Assembly (NCBI RefSeq): GCF_013344475.1
Contig: NZ_JABUOU010000002.1
Coordinates: forward strand, 186,001 to 250,000
Direction of reading: 5' to 3'
DNA from: Martelella limonii
GTDB taxonomy: Bacteria > Pseudomonadota > Alphaproteobacteria > Rhizobiales > Rhizobiaceae
DNA: 64,000 nucleotides
The notes under the pieces were generated by a model. The model was not told where the DNA came from and did not search any database. It saw only the letters and a list, made by a program, of their open reading frames with translations. This document shows positions 46,401-55,889 of the stretch, one piece after another. The position numbers and the translations under genes were made by a program. The first letter of the stretch is position 1; the number at the start of each line of letters is the position of its first letter.

Positions 46401-47030
46401 TTGTTGACAAATCTCCCCCGGGGTCATCCTCGTGCTTGACACGAGGATCCAGGCAACACGGTCAGCGTCGGCAATAAGGCGCAGGAAAATCAACCGTTTG
46501 ACCCGCCTGGATGCTCGGATCAAGTCCGAGCATGACTCTGTGGGTGCGGTTTGAGTTAGTGAAAATCTCCCAAGCTTTGGTCTTGTCCGCAGTCTGACCA
46601 CCGCGAACGACCGCCAGGGTTTTCGTTTTTTGACAAACCTCCCCCGGGGTCATCCTCGCGCTTGACACGAGGATCCAGGCAACACGGTTAGCGTCGGCAA
46701 TAAGGCGCAGTAAAATCAACCGTTTGACCTGCCTGGATGCTCGGATCAAGTCCGAGCATGACTCTGTGGGGGATGTTGGAGTGAGTGAATTTCTCACAAG
46801 CAGTGGTCTTGTCAGCAGTCTGAACACGGCGAGCGATCGTTGGGGTTTTCGTTTGCTGAAAAACCTGTCCTCAAACTCGGGGTCATCCTCGTGCTTGACA
46901 CGAGGATCCAGGCAACACGGTCAGTGTTCGCAACAAGGCGCAGGAAATCAACCGCTTGAGTCGCCTTGATGCTCGGATCAAGTCCGACGAGGACAGGTGT
47001 GAGTGAGGTCGGCGCGCGTGAATGGCTCTG
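46376..47030. repeat. Tandem array of about three 226-bp units, each with two palindromes
   Basis: The 869-bp gap 46346-47214 is gene-free and mainly made of a tandem repeat. The landmark GGGTTTTCG recurs at 46391, 46617 and 46843, spaced exactly 226 bp. Each unit carries palindrome 1 (ATCCTCG...CGAGGAT at 46426-46448, 46652-46674, 46885-46907) and palindrome 2 (ATGCTCGGA / TCCGAGCAT at 46511-46533 and 46737-46759, decayed near 46969). Units 1 and 2 are very similar; unit 3 is more diverged and ends in degraded sequence. Units share a GCAGTCTGA tail with copy A. The remaining 47031-47214 is A+T-rich upstream sequence of the ABC transporter, with no clear promoter. Confidence 0.88.
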
Positions 47031-47214
47031 AAACTGTGACCTTATTATACTTTCGGCTAATGCTCACCCGTGCAAAGAAGAAAATGGCAAATAAATATTG
47101 AAGTGGAGAAGAATGGAATATAAATTCTTTTTTACGCGGAACGGGGAGCGGACCGCGCTTGGAGGAAACTGGCAGCCGTGAGGAGATGGGGCCGGTTTCG
47201 ATTGGGAGGAAATC

Positions 47215-48162
47215 ATGAAAAAGCAATTACTTGCATTCGCCGCGACCGCTTTGGCGCTTGGCGCCATGCTGCCTGCCGCAGCGCATGCCGAGGGCGAGCG
47301 TTTCGTTCTGATTTCGCATGCGCCGGATAGCGACAGCTGGTGGAACACCATCAAGAACGCGATCAATGTTGCGGGCGATCAGATGGATGTCGAGGTCGAG
47401 TACCGCAATCCGCCGACGGGCGACCTTGCCGACATGGCGCGCATTGTCCAGCAGGCGTCCGCGTCGAACCCGGATGGCATCATTGTCACCATCGCGGATT
47501 ATGATGTTCTTTCCGGCCCTGTCGCCGATGCGGTTGCCAAGGGCATTCCGGTCATCACCATCAATTCGGGCACCGAGGAACAGTCGAAGCAGCTCGGCGC
47601 AATGATGCATGTCGGCCAGCCGGAATATACCGCCGGCAAGCTTGCGGGCGAGCGCGCCAAGAAGGAATCGGGTGCCTCAAGCTTCCTCTGCGTCAACCAC
47701 TACATCACCAATCCGGCTTCGGTCGAGCGTTGCCAGGGCTTTGCTGATGGTCTCGGCGTCGAACTCGGCGACCAGATGATCGACAGCGGCATGGACCCGT
47801 CGGAGGTCAAGTCGAAGGTCTCGGCCTATCTCAGCGCCCATCCCGATACCGGCGCGATCCTGACGCTCGGCCCCAACTCCGCCGAACCGACGCTTGCGGC
47901 CCTTGAGGAAACCGGAAAGTCCGGCGAGATCTACTTCGGCACCTTCGACCTGTCGACTGCCATTGCCGATGCCATCAAGGCCGGAACGATCAACTTCGCG
48001 ATCGACCAGCAGCCCTATCTGCAGGGCTACCTTCCGGTCGTGATCCTGACCAATTACGCCCGCTACGGCGTGATGCCCTCCAACTCGATCAATTCCGGTC
48101 CCGGTTTCACGACCAAGGACAATATCGAGCTGGTCGAGAAATACGCCGGTCAGTACCGCTAG
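47215..48162 (+). CDS. Sugar ABC transporter periplasmic binding protein (CUT2/RbsB-like)
   Basis: Periplasmic binding protein of 315 residues with a signal peptide (residues 1-25, cut after AHA). The mature protein begins RFVLISHAPDSDSWWNTIKNAINVAGDQMDVEVEYRNPPTGD and has ITINSGTEEQ and CVNHYITNPASVERCQGFADGL, as in the FrcB/RbsB group of type 1 sugar binders. With the next two genes it forms a full importer resembling the Sinorhizobium FrcBCA system, but the sugar (fructose, ribose, a polyol or other) cannot be told. A hairpin follows its stop. Confidence 0.9.
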   Translation: MKKQLLAFAATALALGAMLPAAAHAEGERFVLISHAPDSDSWWNTIKNAINVAGDQMDVEVEYRNPPTGDLADMARIVQQASASNPDGIIVTIADYDVLSGPVADAVAKGIPVITINSGTEEQSKQLGAMMHVGQPEYTAGKLAGERAKKESGASSFLCVNHYITNPASVERCQGFADGLGVELGDQMIDSGMDPSEVKSKVSAYLSAHPDTGAILTLGPNSAEPTLAALEETGKSGEIYFGTFDLSTAIADAIKAGTINFAIDQQPYLQGYLPVVILTNYARYGVMPSNSINSGPGFTTKDNIELVEKYAGQYR

Positions 48163-48170
48163 ATCGTGAT

Positions 48171-48196
48171 CGCCGCGCCCTCGGGCGCGGCGTTTT
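48171..48196 (+). terminator. Hairpin with T tail after the sugar-binding protein gene
   Basis: CGCCGCGCCC (48171-48180) and GGGCGCGGCG (48183-48192) can form a long G+C stem followed by TTTTCC. It lies 8 bp after the stop and 88 bp before the permease start. It probably acts as a leaky terminator or 3' stabiliser, giving more binding protein than membrane components. Confidence 0.75.
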
Positions 48197-48280
48197 CCTG
48201 AAAACCCGCAAACCGAGATGACCCGCGCGCCAGCCGGCCGCGCAGCGGCATCTCATTGCCCTCAGAAACGGGTGAAAGCC

Positions 48281-49417
48281 ATGTCGGAAGCACCGACCCG
48301 CAAACCGATAGACGAGATGGTGGCCGAAGAGCGCATGCGGCCTGTGCCACGCTGGCGCAAGGCGCTTGTGCGGCCGGAACTCGGCAGTATCTGCGGCACA
48401 ATCCTGGTATTCGTATTCTTCATGTTCATTGCCGGCGACAGCGGCATGTTCTCCGCTGAAGGCTTCATCAACTGGGGCACCGTTTCCGCGCAGTTCGCCA
48501 TCATCGCCGTCGGCGCCTGCCTGTTGATGATTGCAGGAGAGTTCGACCTTTCGATCGGCTCGATGATCGGCTTTTCAGGCATCATCATCGCGCTCCTGAC
48601 GGTGCAGGTGGGACTGCCTGCCTGGGTCGCGATCCTGGTCGCGTTTGCGCTTGCGCTCGCGATCGGCGCACTCAACGGCTATCTGGTCATCCGCACGGGG
48701 CTTCCCTCGTTCATCGTCACGCTTGCCTTCCTGTTTATCCTGAGGGGCCTTACGATCTATATCGCGATCTCCGCCACCTCGAAGACCATCATCGGCGGTG
48801 TGCGCGAGGCAGCCGAGGGCGACTGGCTGGCCGCTCTCTTCGGCGGCAAGGTGCTGACGGGGCTTTTCACCTGGCTTGCCGATCAGGGCATGATCTCCAA
48901 GTTCGTCGCCGGTCCCCGGGCCGGCCAGCCCGTGGTGGACGGCATTCCGATGCTGATGGTCTGGGCGCTTGTGCTGATCGTCATCGGACATTTCATCCTG
49001 GTGCGCACCAAATTCGGCAACTGGATCTTTGCCGCCGGCGGCGATGCGCAGGCCGCGCGCTATGTCGGCGTCCCGGTCAACCGGGTCAAGATCCTGATGT
49101 TCATGCTGACGGCCTTCTGCGCCACCGTGTTCGCCACCTGCCAGGTCATGGAATTCGGCTCGGCTGCGGCAGACCGCGGTCTTCTGAAAGAGTTCGAGGC
49201 GATCATTTCGGTGGTCATCGGCGGCGCGCTTCTGACCGGCGGCTATGGTTCCGTGATCGGCGCAGCGCTTGGCGCGCTGATCTTCGGTGTGGTCCAGCAG
49301 GGGCTGTTCTTCGCAGGCGTCGAAAGTTCGCTGTTCCGCGTCTTCCTCGGTGTCATCCTGCTGCTCGCCGTCATTCTCAACACCTATATCCGCCGCCGCA
49401 TCACGGGAGAACGTTAA
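48281..49417 (+). CDS. Sugar ABC transporter permease (FrcC-like)
   Basis: CUT2-family permease of 378 residues with about ten membrane segments. The conserved loop [20 protein letters not shown] and [20 protein letters not shown] are present, with [31 protein letters not shown] near the cytoplasmic coupling region. The ATG at 48281 is chosen; an upstream frame to 48218 overlaps the hairpin region. An extended loop between about 175 and 235 is longer than in RbsC. It ends 1 bp before the ATPase gene. Confidence 0.9.
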   Translation: MSEAPTRKPIDEMVAEERMRPVPRWRKALVRPELGSICGTILVFVFFMFIAGDSGMFSAEGFINWGTVSAQFAIIAVGACLLMIAGEFDLSIGSMIGFSGIIIALLTVQVGLPAWVAILVAFALALAIGALNGYLVIRTGLPSFIVTLAFLFILRGLTIYIAISATSKTIIGGVREAAEGDWLAALFGGKVLTGLFTWLADQGMISKFVAGPRAGQPVVDGIPMLMVWALVLIVIGHFILVRTKFGNWIFAAGGDAQAARYVGVPVNRVKILMFMLTAFCATVFATCQVMEFGSAAADRGLLKEFEAIISVVIGGALLTGGYGSVIGAALGALIFGVVQQGLFFAGVESSLFRVFLGVILLLAVILNTYIRRRITGER

Positions 49418-49418
49418 G

Positions 49419-50198
49419 ATGAGCACGCCCCTGATCGAACTCGTCGATATCGAGAAGCATTTCGGCCCCGTCATCGCGCTTGCGGGCGTTTCGCTGTCGG
49501 TCAACGCCGGAGAATGCCATTGCCTCCTCGGCGATAACGGCGCCGGCAAGTCGACCTTCATCAAGACGATGTCGGGTGTTCACAAGCCGAGTTCCGGCCG
49601 CATCCTCGTCGATGGCAAGGAGAAGGTGTTCTCCGATCCGCGCGACGCGATGGCGGCAGGCATTGCCACCGTCTATCAGGATCTCGCCATGATCCCGCTG
49701 ATGTCGGTGACCCGCAATTTCTGGATGGGTCGCGAGCCGGAAAAGCGCTTCGGCCCGATCAAGGTATTCGACCACAAGAAGGCGGGCGCGATCACGGTCG
49801 GCGAGATGGCGAAGATGGGCATTCACCTGCGCTCTGCCGATCAGGCCGTGGGCACGCTTTCGGGCGGCGAACGGCAGACGGTGGCCATTGCCCGCGCGGT
49901 CTATTTCGGTGCGCGGGTTCTGATCCTCGATGAGCCGACCTCGGCGCTCGGCGTGCGCCAGACGGCCAATGTGCTCTCCACCATCGACCGCGTGCGCAAG
50001 GCCGGCGTCGGCGTCATCTTCATCACCCACAATGTCCGCCATGCGCTCGCTGTCGGCGACCGGTTTACCGTGATCAATCACGGCAAGACGCTCGGTACCG
50101 CAAGGCGCGGCGAGATTGGTGCTGAGGAGCTTCAGGACATGATGGCCGGGGGACGCGAAATGGTCGAGCTGGAATCCTCGCTGGGCGGCACGGTCTGA
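49419..50198 (+). CDS. Sugar ABC transporter ATP-binding protein (FrcA-like, single domain)
   Basis: ATPase of 259 residues with a single ABC domain, unlike the double AraG/RbsA type. Walker A is GDNGAGKST, the Q-loop stretch is [23 protein letters not shown], the signature [15 protein letters not shown], Walker [12 protein letters not shown] and the switch histidine is in [11 protein letters not shown] single-domain ATPase with a CUT2 permease is the FrcA arrangement. The ATG at 49419 follows the permease stop by 1 bp. No regulator of its own is adjacent; pcaQ converges from the right. Confidence 0.93.
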   Translation: MSTPLIELVDIEKHFGPVIALAGVSLSVNAGECHCLLGDNGAGKSTFIKTMSGVHKPSSGRILVDGKEKVFSDPRDAMAAGIATVYQDLAMIPLMSVTRNFWMGREPEKRFGPIKVFDHKKAGAITVGEMAKMGIHLRSADQAVGTLSGGERQTVAIARAVYFGARVLILDEPTSALGVRQTANVLSTIDRVRKAGVGVIFITHNVRHALAVGDRFTVINHGKTLGTARRGEIGAEELQDMMAGGREMVELESSLGGTV

Positions 50199-50450
50199 GG
50201 CTTCGCTCTGCGGACGCAGGGGAGCATTAACCGGTGCTGGAGACCCCGCGACGTTCGGCGATGGTGCCAGCGACAACTCCTTCAAGGGAACGCTCAAGAT
50301 CCGGTTCTGATCATCGGCTCATGCAGACAATGGACGCGGGCAGTCGAAACACTTCCCGCGTTTTGCTTTCCGCTTTCGTTCCGGCGTCCCCTCCGGATCA
50401 TCATCGAGGCGGAAGCCGGGTGTGCCTTCCCCATGATCTTGCCCGTCGCA

Positions 50451-51377
50451 TCACGACGGCCCGCGCAAGGGATCGCGGGTCGCGACGCTTGCCAGAGCGT
50501 CGATCAGCGTGTCGAGTTCCGGCGCGCGCGTCGCATTTTCCTTCAGCGAGATCCCCACCGGTCCACCCAGCAACTCGTTGCGCACCGGCAGCACGGTGAG
50601 CGTGCCTGCGGCAAGCTCTCTGGCAACGACGCCTCCCGAGATGAACCAGATCGTGTCCGATGTCTCGACCACGCGGCGGCCGAAGGCATGGGACACGTTC
50701 TCATAGGCCGGCACTGGCATGCCGAGACCGAGCGATTGCAGGAAGGCCCGCACCGATGCGTGGATCACTGCGCCGGAGGGCGGCAGCATCAGCGGAAAGC
50801 GCAAGAAATCGTCGGGCTCCCAGGCGCGCGCGCGCAAGGGGTGGCCGGGGCGGATGACCGGTACCACGCGTTCCCAGTATAGCTGGCGGAAACTCAGACC
50901 TTCGCCGGCGCCTGATGGCGGCATGCGGCCGACCACGATATCAAGGGCGCCTTCGCGAAGCTGCGACAGCAGCAGCCAGTTCGGTCCGGTGGTAACCCGC
51001 AGCGTGCAGGCCGGATGGCGCTTGCGGAAGGCTTCGGCGGCATCCGGAAACAGCTCCGTTGCCGCCGTCGGCAGCACGCCCGCGGCAATCTTCCGGTTGT
51101 CGGCGGCCCCGCCTTGCAGAAGGGTCTGCGCCCGCATCAATTCGCCAAGCGCTGCACCGGCCGATTGCTGGAAGAGCCGGCCGGCGGGCGATACCACCAG
51201 GCGGCGGCCGGACCTGTCGAACAGGGGCGTGCCCAGAATATCCTCCAGCTCGTGAATGGTTTTCGAGGCAGCCGGCTGACTGATCTTCAGCGCGTCCGCC
51301 GCTGCCGACAGACTGCCGAGACGCGCTGTCTCCAGAAAGCAGTCGAGATGTCGCAAACGAAGGCGAGGATGCAGCAT
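50451..51377 (-). CDS. pcaQ: LysR family regulator PcaQ
   Basis: LysR-type activator of protocatechuate genes, 308 residues. The DNA-binding end reads RLRLRHLDCFLETARLGSLSAAADALKISQPAASKTIHELEDILGTPLFDRSGRRL, which has the RHL...F opening and the SQPAASKTIHELE helix typical of PcaQ. The effector domain senses beta-carboxy-cis,cis-muconate or gamma-carboxymuconolactone in the known cases. It is divergent from pcaC with 149 bp between starts. The preceding 252-bp gap 50199-50450 after the ABC genes shows nothing recognisable. Confidence 0.9.
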   Translation of the reverse strand: MLHPRLRLRHLDCFLETARLGSLSAAADALKISQPAASKTIHELEDILGTPLFDRSGRRLVVSPAGRLFQQSAGAALGELMRAQTLLQGGAADNRKIAAGVLPTAATELFPDAAEAFRKRHPACTLRVTTGPNWLLLSQLREGALDIVVGRMPPSGAGEGLSFRQLYWERVVPVIRPGHPLRARAWEPDDFLRFPLMLPPSGAVIHASVRAFLQSLGLGMPVPAYENVSHAFGRRVVETSDTIWFISGGVVARELAAGTLTVLPVRNELLGGPVGISLKENATRAPELDTLIDALASVATRDPLRGPS

Positions 51378-51380
51378 GAT

Positions 51381-51396
51381 ATAACCTAGGAGTTAT
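51381..51396. promoter_or_regulatory. Candidate PcaQ binding site
   Basis: ATAACCTAGGAGTTAT contains the inverted repeat ATAAC / GTTAT (51381-51385, 51392-51396) around 6 bp. From memory, PcaQ boxes in Sinorhizobium and Agrobacterium have the form ATAACC-N4-GGTTAA, close to this. It lies 3 bp upstream of the pcaQ start and 130 bp upstream of pcaC, so it would both repress pcaQ and activate the pca operon. Confidence 0.6.
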
Positions 51397-51526
51397 GGTT
51401 GATTGCGATCTTTATAATTTTTTTCGGGTTTCAGCTATGGCAAATTCAAGATCGCGCCGCGCAGCTCGTGCGCGCGGGGCCTGCGGGAGCGGTGTGGCTG
51501 GCTCGGCTTTTGGGAGGGATGGTCCG

Positions 51527-51913
51527 ATGAGCGAACGTTACGATGACGGCATGGCTGTGCGCCGGGCGGTGCTCGGCGATGATCATGTCGACCGGGCCGA
51601 GGCGGCCAAGACCGATTTCGATGCGCCGTTTCAGGCCCTGATCACGGAAGCCGCCTGGGGCACGGTCTGGGCGTCGGGCGGCATTTCGCGGCGCGAGCGT
51701 TCCATGCTCACGCTCGCCCTTCTTGCGGCAACCGGAAATTTCGAGGAAATCCCGATGCATATCCGCGCAACGGCGCGCACCGGGGCAAGCAAGCGCGATG
51801 TGCAGGAGGCGCTGCAGCATGTGGCGATCTATGCCGGCGTCCCGCGCGCCAACCACGCGCTGAAGCTCGCCAGACAAACCTATGCCGAAATGGAGGCGGC
51901 AAAAGATGAGTGA
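51527..51913 (+). CDS. pcaC: 4-carboxymuconolactone decarboxylase
   Basis: Decarboxylates gamma-carboxymuconolactone to beta-ketoadipate enol-lactone in the protocatechuate branch. The 128-residue product is of the AhpD-like fold, with [68 protein letters not shown] as its core. A GGGAGG ribosome binding site precedes the ATG at 51527. It overlaps pcaH by 8 bp. In many rhizobia pcaD precedes pcaC in the operon; there is no room for it here. Confidence 0.94.
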   Translation: MSERYDDGMAVRRAVLGDDHVDRAEAAKTDFDAPFQALITEAAWGTVWASGGISRRERSMLTLALLAATGNFEEIPMHIRATARTGASKRDVQEALQHVAIYAGVPRANHALKLARQTYAEMEAAKDE

Positions 51914-52634
51914 TCCCGGTCCCCTGATCCCGCGTGACCGCGCGGCCCATCCGCCCGCCTTGGATCCGGGCTACAAGACCTCGGTCTCCCGCTCGCCCAA
52001 CCTGCCGCTGCTGTCGCTTGAAAGCGGCCCGACGGAGGAAACCGGCCCGATGTTCGGTCATGGCCTGTTCGGTGCGCTCGACAACAATCTCATCCTGAAC
52101 TGGACGCAAGGCAAGGCGCCCGCCATCGGCGAGCGGATCCTGGTCCACGGACGGGTTCTGGACGAAAATGCGCGGCCCGTGCCGCGGACGCTTGTCGAAA
52201 TCTGGCAGGCCAATGCCGGCGGTCGCTATCGCCACAAGAAGGATAGCTATCTTGCCCCGCTTGATCCCAATTTCGGCGGGTGCGGGCGAACGCTGACGGA
52301 TGACGACGGCTATTACCAGTTTCTCACCATTCGCCCGGGCGCCTATCCCTGGCCCAATCGCGGCAATGACTGGCGGCCGATGCATATCCATCTGTCGATC
52401 TTCGGTCACAGTTTCGGCCAGCGGCTGATCACGCAGATGTATTTCGAGGGCGATCCGCTGATCCCGCTCTGTCCGATCGCGGCAACCGTGAAGGACCACG
52501 GACAGCTCGACAACCTCGTTGCGCCCCTCGACATGGCCTCGTCTCGGCCGCTGGATTTTCTGGCCTACAGGTTCGACATCGTGCTGCGCGGCCGCCGCCA
52601 GACCATGTTCGAGAACAGACTGGAGGGGATGTGA
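51906..52634 (+). CDS. pcaH: Protocatechuate 3,4-dioxygenase beta subunit
   Basis: Iron-bearing subunit of the intradiol ring-cleaving enzyme, 242 residues. The core [34 protein letters not shown] is the intradiol signature with one iron tyrosine; the others are the Tyr in [13 protein letters not shown] and the two histidines in MHIHLSIFG. It starts inside the last codons of pcaC and is followed 1 bp later by pcaG, as expected for subunits needed in equal amounts. Confidence 0.96.
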   Translation: MSDPGPLIPRDRAAHPPALDPGYKTSVSRSPNLPLLSLESGPTEETGPMFGHGLFGALDNNLILNWTQGKAPAIGERILVHGRVLDENARPVPRTLVEIWQANAGGRYRHKKDSYLAPLDPNFGGCGRTLTDDDGYYQFLTIRPGAYPWPNRGNDWRPMHIHLSIFGHSFGQRLITQMYFEGDPLIPLCPIAATVKDHGQLDNLVAPLDMASSRPLDFLAYRFDIVLRGRRQTMFENRLEGM

Positions 52635-52635
52635 T

Positions 52636-53235
52636 ATGGCCCAGAAACTCGAAAAACTGCGCGAAACCGCCTCCCAGACCGCAGGACCCTATGTCCATAT
52701 CGGCATGATGCCAACCTATGCCGGCAATGGCGGTTCCTATGAAACCGAAATCGGCGCGCGGTCCTTCGAGGACGGTGCGCGGGGTACGGTCATCGAGATC
52801 ACCGGCGCCGTCTACGACGGACTGGGCAATGTCTTGCGCGATGCATTGATCGAAAGCTGGCAGCCGGACGCAGACGGCAGGTTCGCGGGCGAGGCGGGTG
52901 CAGACTCGAAGGTCTCCGGCTTCTGCCGCTTTGCCGCCGATGCCGAGACCGGCCAGTTCACGCTTTCAACCGTGAAGCCCGGCCGCGTTCGCCATCGCTC
53001 GGGCGTAATGCAGGCGCCCCATATTGCGCTCTGGATCGTGGCGCGCGGCATCAATGTCGGCCTGCAGACACGCATCTATTTCGAGGACGAGGACAATGAT
53101 GGCGATCCGCTGCTTTCCCGCATCGAACACCGCACGCGTGTGGAAACGTTGATCGCGAAGAAGGTCGGCGAGAACCGCTATCGTTTCGATATCCGCCTGC
53201 AGGGCGCAAACGAAACCGTCTTTCTCGACATGTAG
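52636..53235 (+). CDS. pcaG: Protocatechuate 3,4-dioxygenase alpha subunit
   Basis: Partner subunit of PcaH, 199 residues, with the same fold but no iron ligands. QTAGPYVHIGMMP, ITGAVYDGLGNVLRDALIESWQPDADGRFAG and RHRSGVMQAPHIALWIVARGINVGLQTRIYF are family blocks. It begins immediately after the pcaH stop. A 119-bp gap to pcaB follows. Confidence 0.96.
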   Translation: MAQKLEKLRETASQTAGPYVHIGMMPTYAGNGGSYETEIGARSFEDGARGTVIEITGAVYDGLGNVLRDALIESWQPDADGRFAGEAGADSKVSGFCRFAADAETGQFTLSTVKPGRVRHRSGVMQAPHIALWIVARGINVGLQTRIYFEDEDNDGDPLLSRIEHRTRVETLIAKKVGENRYRFDIRLQGANETVFLDM

Positions 53236-53354
53236 CGGCCCTTGCTCCGCGCGCTCCCATGCGTCACCCTTTGTAAGGATGCCGGGGCCCCGCTGTCTGA
53301 TAGGTCGGCGAAAAACGGTTTCGCCATGGTCCGTGCCACACAGGAAAGTAAGCG

Positions 53355-54431
53355 ATGAGCGCAAGCGTGTTTGAAGATCCCTGGCTGTCCGGCCTGTTCG
53401 GCGATGACGAGATCGCCGCGATCTGGTCGCATCGGGCCCGGCTTGCGCATATGCTCGCCTTCGAGGTCGCGTGGAGCCGGGCGCTGGGCAGCGTTGGACT
53501 GGCCGAGGCTGGAGCGGCGGAAGAAGCCGCCGCCGCAATCCTCGCCACGCGAGTTGATGATGACGCGATCCGCGCCGGCACAGCAAGGGACGGCGTTCCG
53601 GTTCCGGCGCTGGTGCGCGCGCTCAGGGCCGAGGCCGGGGCGGGACCGGTCCATGACGGGGCCACATCGCAGGATGTCATCGACACCGCCCTGGCACTGA
53701 CGCTCAAGGCGACTTCGGACCTGGTGGCGGCCCGGCTCATCCGTCTGGGGCAGGCGCTGGAGGCGCTTGATGCCCGCTTCGGCCATGTGCCGCTCATGGG
53801 CCGCACCCGCATGCAGGCGGCCACGGAAATCTCAGCGGGAGACAGGATAGCATCGTGGCGGTTGCCGCTTGAGGATCATGCGGACCGGCTCCGCGTGCTG
53901 CGCCCGCGCATTGAATGCGTGCAGGTGGGCGGAGCGGCCGGCGATCGCCGCGCCCTTGGCCGGCACGCCCAGGCGGTGACCGACCATGTGGCGGACAGTC
54001 TCGGGCTCGCCGCCACGGCACGCGCCTGGCATGCGCGGCGCGATGGTGTGGCCGAATTTGCGGGTTTTCTCTCGCTGGTCACCGGCACGCTCGGCAAGAT
54101 CGGGCAGGATATCGCGTTGATGGCAGAGCTCGGGGACATCGCGCTGTCAGGCGGCGGCGGCTCGTCATCGATGCCGCACAAGCAGAACCCCGTCCTTGCC
54201 GAACTCCTCGTGACGCTCGCCCGTTTCAACGCCGTCCAGCTTTCCGGCATGCATCAGGCGCTGGTGCACGAGCAGGAGCGTTCGGGCGCTGCATGGATGC
54301 TGGAGTGGATGATCCTGCCGCAAATGGCATCCGCCGCAGCGCGTGCGCTGGCGGCAGGCATCACGCTCATCGAAAGCGTGGTCCGGATCGCGGACTTTCC
54401 GGCCGCCGAAAGCCGAGGACGGGAAGAATGA
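53355..54431 (+). CDS. pcaB: 3-carboxy-cis,cis-muconate cycloisomerase
   Basis: Fumarase/aspartase superfamily lactonising enzyme of 358 residues that acts on the product of PcaHG. It has the superfamily signature GGGSSSMPHKQNPVLAEL and the catalytic stretch GATSQDVIDTALAL. At 358 residues it is about 90 shorter than Pseudomonas PcaB; the C-terminal helical domain is missing. Short forms are usual in rhizobia, so this is not a truncation. The last gene of the operon; the route on to succinate and acetyl-CoA (pcaD, pcaIJF) is elsewhere. Confidence 0.93.
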   Translation: MSASVFEDPWLSGLFGDDEIAAIWSHRARLAHMLAFEVAWSRALGSVGLAEAGAAEEAAAAILATRVDDDAIRAGTARDGVPVPALVRALRAEAGAGPVHDGATSQDVIDTALALTLKATSDLVAARLIRLGQALEALDARFGHVPLMGRTRMQAATEISAGDRIASWRLPLEDHADRLRVLRPRIECVQVGGAAGDRRALGRHAQAVTDHVADSLGLAATARAWHARRDGVAEFAGFLSLVTGTLGKIGQDIALMAELGDIALSGGGGSSSMPHKQNPVLAELLVTLARFNAVQLSGMHQALVHEQERSGAAWMLEWMILPQMASAAARALAAGITLIESVVRIADFPAAESRGREE

Positions 54432-54545
54432 GCGCGCGACCGGTCTGATCGGGCGCAGCCGGAGGGTTGCGAAGAAGACCGAGCCGCGAGGGCATTGAAT
54501 CTCGCAGGCCTTTAGCCGTTCTGCCTTTGGCTTCGTGTCTCCCGG

Positions 54546-54568
54546 ATGCTCGGGTCGCGCCCGGGGAC
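54546..54568. repeat. Degenerate copy of the palindrome family
   Basis: ATGCTCGGG (54546-54554) faces a decayed CCCGGGGAC (54560-54568) around 5 nt; the end of the gap has GCAGTCTGG near 54625, similar to the tail of the other copies. The 228-bp gap 54432-54659 has no gene. Confidence 0.5.
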
Positions 54569-54659
54569 GACACGCTTGGGAAAGTTTGGCCTGGACCAAG
54601 ACCTCTGCAGCCGCGAGTTTCTCAGCAGTCTGGGGGGAGGTACTCTCCCCCCATTTAAG

Positions 54660-55889
54660 TTACTGGTTCGCGCTGATCTGCAGGTTCAGCAGCTGCGGAA
54701 TGGACTTGGGCGCGGCGGCGCCTGCCATCACAACGGCCAGGATCGGCATCTGCATGCGCGGCTTGATGCTGACGGAGATGTTCTGCGGATCGGCAAGATA
54801 GGTCGAGACAGCCGTCGACACCGCGGCAGAAAGCTCGGGCATCTCGAGTTGGCCAAGGCTGGAACGCATCTGCGATTTCAGATCGGAGACCATTGCCTCC
54901 GGCGTCGTATCCTTCTCGCGTGCCATGGCGGCGATCACGCGGTTGGTGAAATCGCCCTCATCGGAAAAGCCCAGCGACAGGCTTTTGATGCCGATCTTCT
55001 GGCCGAGTTCCATGAGTTCCTTCTGGTAGGGATTTTCCTCGGAAGGCGTATCGCTGTCCTGCTCGGTGGCGGCGATCTCGGAAATGGCCTTGAAGGTTTC
55101 GAGCGTTTCCAGCGTCAGGCCGGACATTTCAAGCGTAAAGTCGAGCGTGCCGACATTGTCGGTCGCAAGGCTGTAGCGGGCAAGGTTAAGGATGCCGGAG
55201 TTCAGATCCCAGTCGCCGTTGATGTTGAGGGTCGAACTGGTCTTCATCAGGCCAAGCTCTTCAAGCATCGCCTTCTTGTCGGCGTCGATCTCATCGTTTC
55301 CGGACAGGTCAAGCGTGATGCCGGTCACGTCGGCATTGTAGTCCGCCTTGGTGCGGGCGTCGTTGAAGGTCTGCTGGGCCGCAATCTTGTCGACCGTCAT
55401 GGCCGCATCGCCGTCAAAGTCGAAGGTCATGCCGTTGATCTCGGTGGTCTCGCCATAGCCCCATCCGGCCGGAAGCAGCGTGTCGGGCGTGGCCGGCACG
55501 TGAACATTGGTTTCGGTCATGGATGCGATCGCGACATCGACGTCATCCATCGCAAATCCCATCGAGGGCACCATGGTCTTGCCGATCAGATAGCTGCCAT
55601 CGGCTGCCTCGGTCACATTCTCGAGCGCGATCGTTACGGGCGCGGTTTGCTTGAAATCTTCAAGCTCGCCTTCATTCGCAACGGGCGAAAACACCATGCC
55701 CGTGATCGTGACGTTGCCGTCCGGCCCTTCAACCGCGCTGTCATAGGTGAAGGTAAGCTGGCTCTGCTGCTCGTTGACGGCCTTGATCTTGTTCATCAGG
55801 TCGTCGGTGTCGAGCGCGAAAGCGGGAGCCGCGCAGATCGCCAGGAAACTGCCTGTGAGGAAAACCTGTTTGAGACGTGTCATGCGCAT
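54660..55889 (-). CDS. Secreted protein of unknown function
   Basis: Not recognised by me. The 409-residue product has a clear signal peptide (residues 1-25, cut after AFA), so it is periplasmic or outer-membrane facing. The mature part is acidic and rich in Asp, Thr and Ser, with regular beta-type segments such as VTITGMVFSP, TEINGMTFDFDGDAAMTVDKI and DYNADVTGITLDLSG, then a more helical region from about residue 265 (EISE onward). The layout recalls AsmA- or DUF2125-like envelope proteins but I cannot confirm that. A GGGAG site lies 6 nt before the ATG at 55889. It stands alone, divergent from parC. Confidence 0.75.
   Translation of the reverse strand: MRMTRLKQVFLTGSFLAICAAPAFALDTDDLMNKIKAVNEQQSQLTFTYDSAVEGPDGNVTITGMVFSPVANEGELEDFKQTAPVTIALENVTEAADGSYLIGKTMVPSMGFAMDDVDVAIASMTETNVHVPATPDTLLPAGWGYGETTEINGMTFDFDGDAAMTVDKIAAQQTFNDARTKADYNADVTGITLDLSGNDEIDADKKAMLEELGLMKTSSTLNINGDWDLNSGILNLARYSLATDNVGTLDFTLEMSGLTLETLETFKAISEIAATEQDSDTPSEENPYQKELMELGQKIGIKSLSLGFSDEGDFTNRVIAAMAREKDTTPEAMVSDLKSQMRSSLGQLEMPELSAAVSTAVSTYLADPQNISVSIKPRMQMPILAVVMAGAAAPKSIPQLLNLQISANQ

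Noticed and set aside
46376-47030. CRISPR array
   Set aside because: The repeat period is 226 bp with long conserved units and no short spacers between short direct repeats; no cas gene is near.
47215-50198. Naming the ABC transporter frcBCA
   Set aside because: The single-domain ATPase fits FrcA, but the binding protein does not let me assign fructose, and no fructokinase or regulator is adjacent.
53355-54431. Truncated pcaB
   Set aside because: 358 residues is short against Pseudomonas PcaB but is the usual rhizobial size, and the signature and stop are intact.
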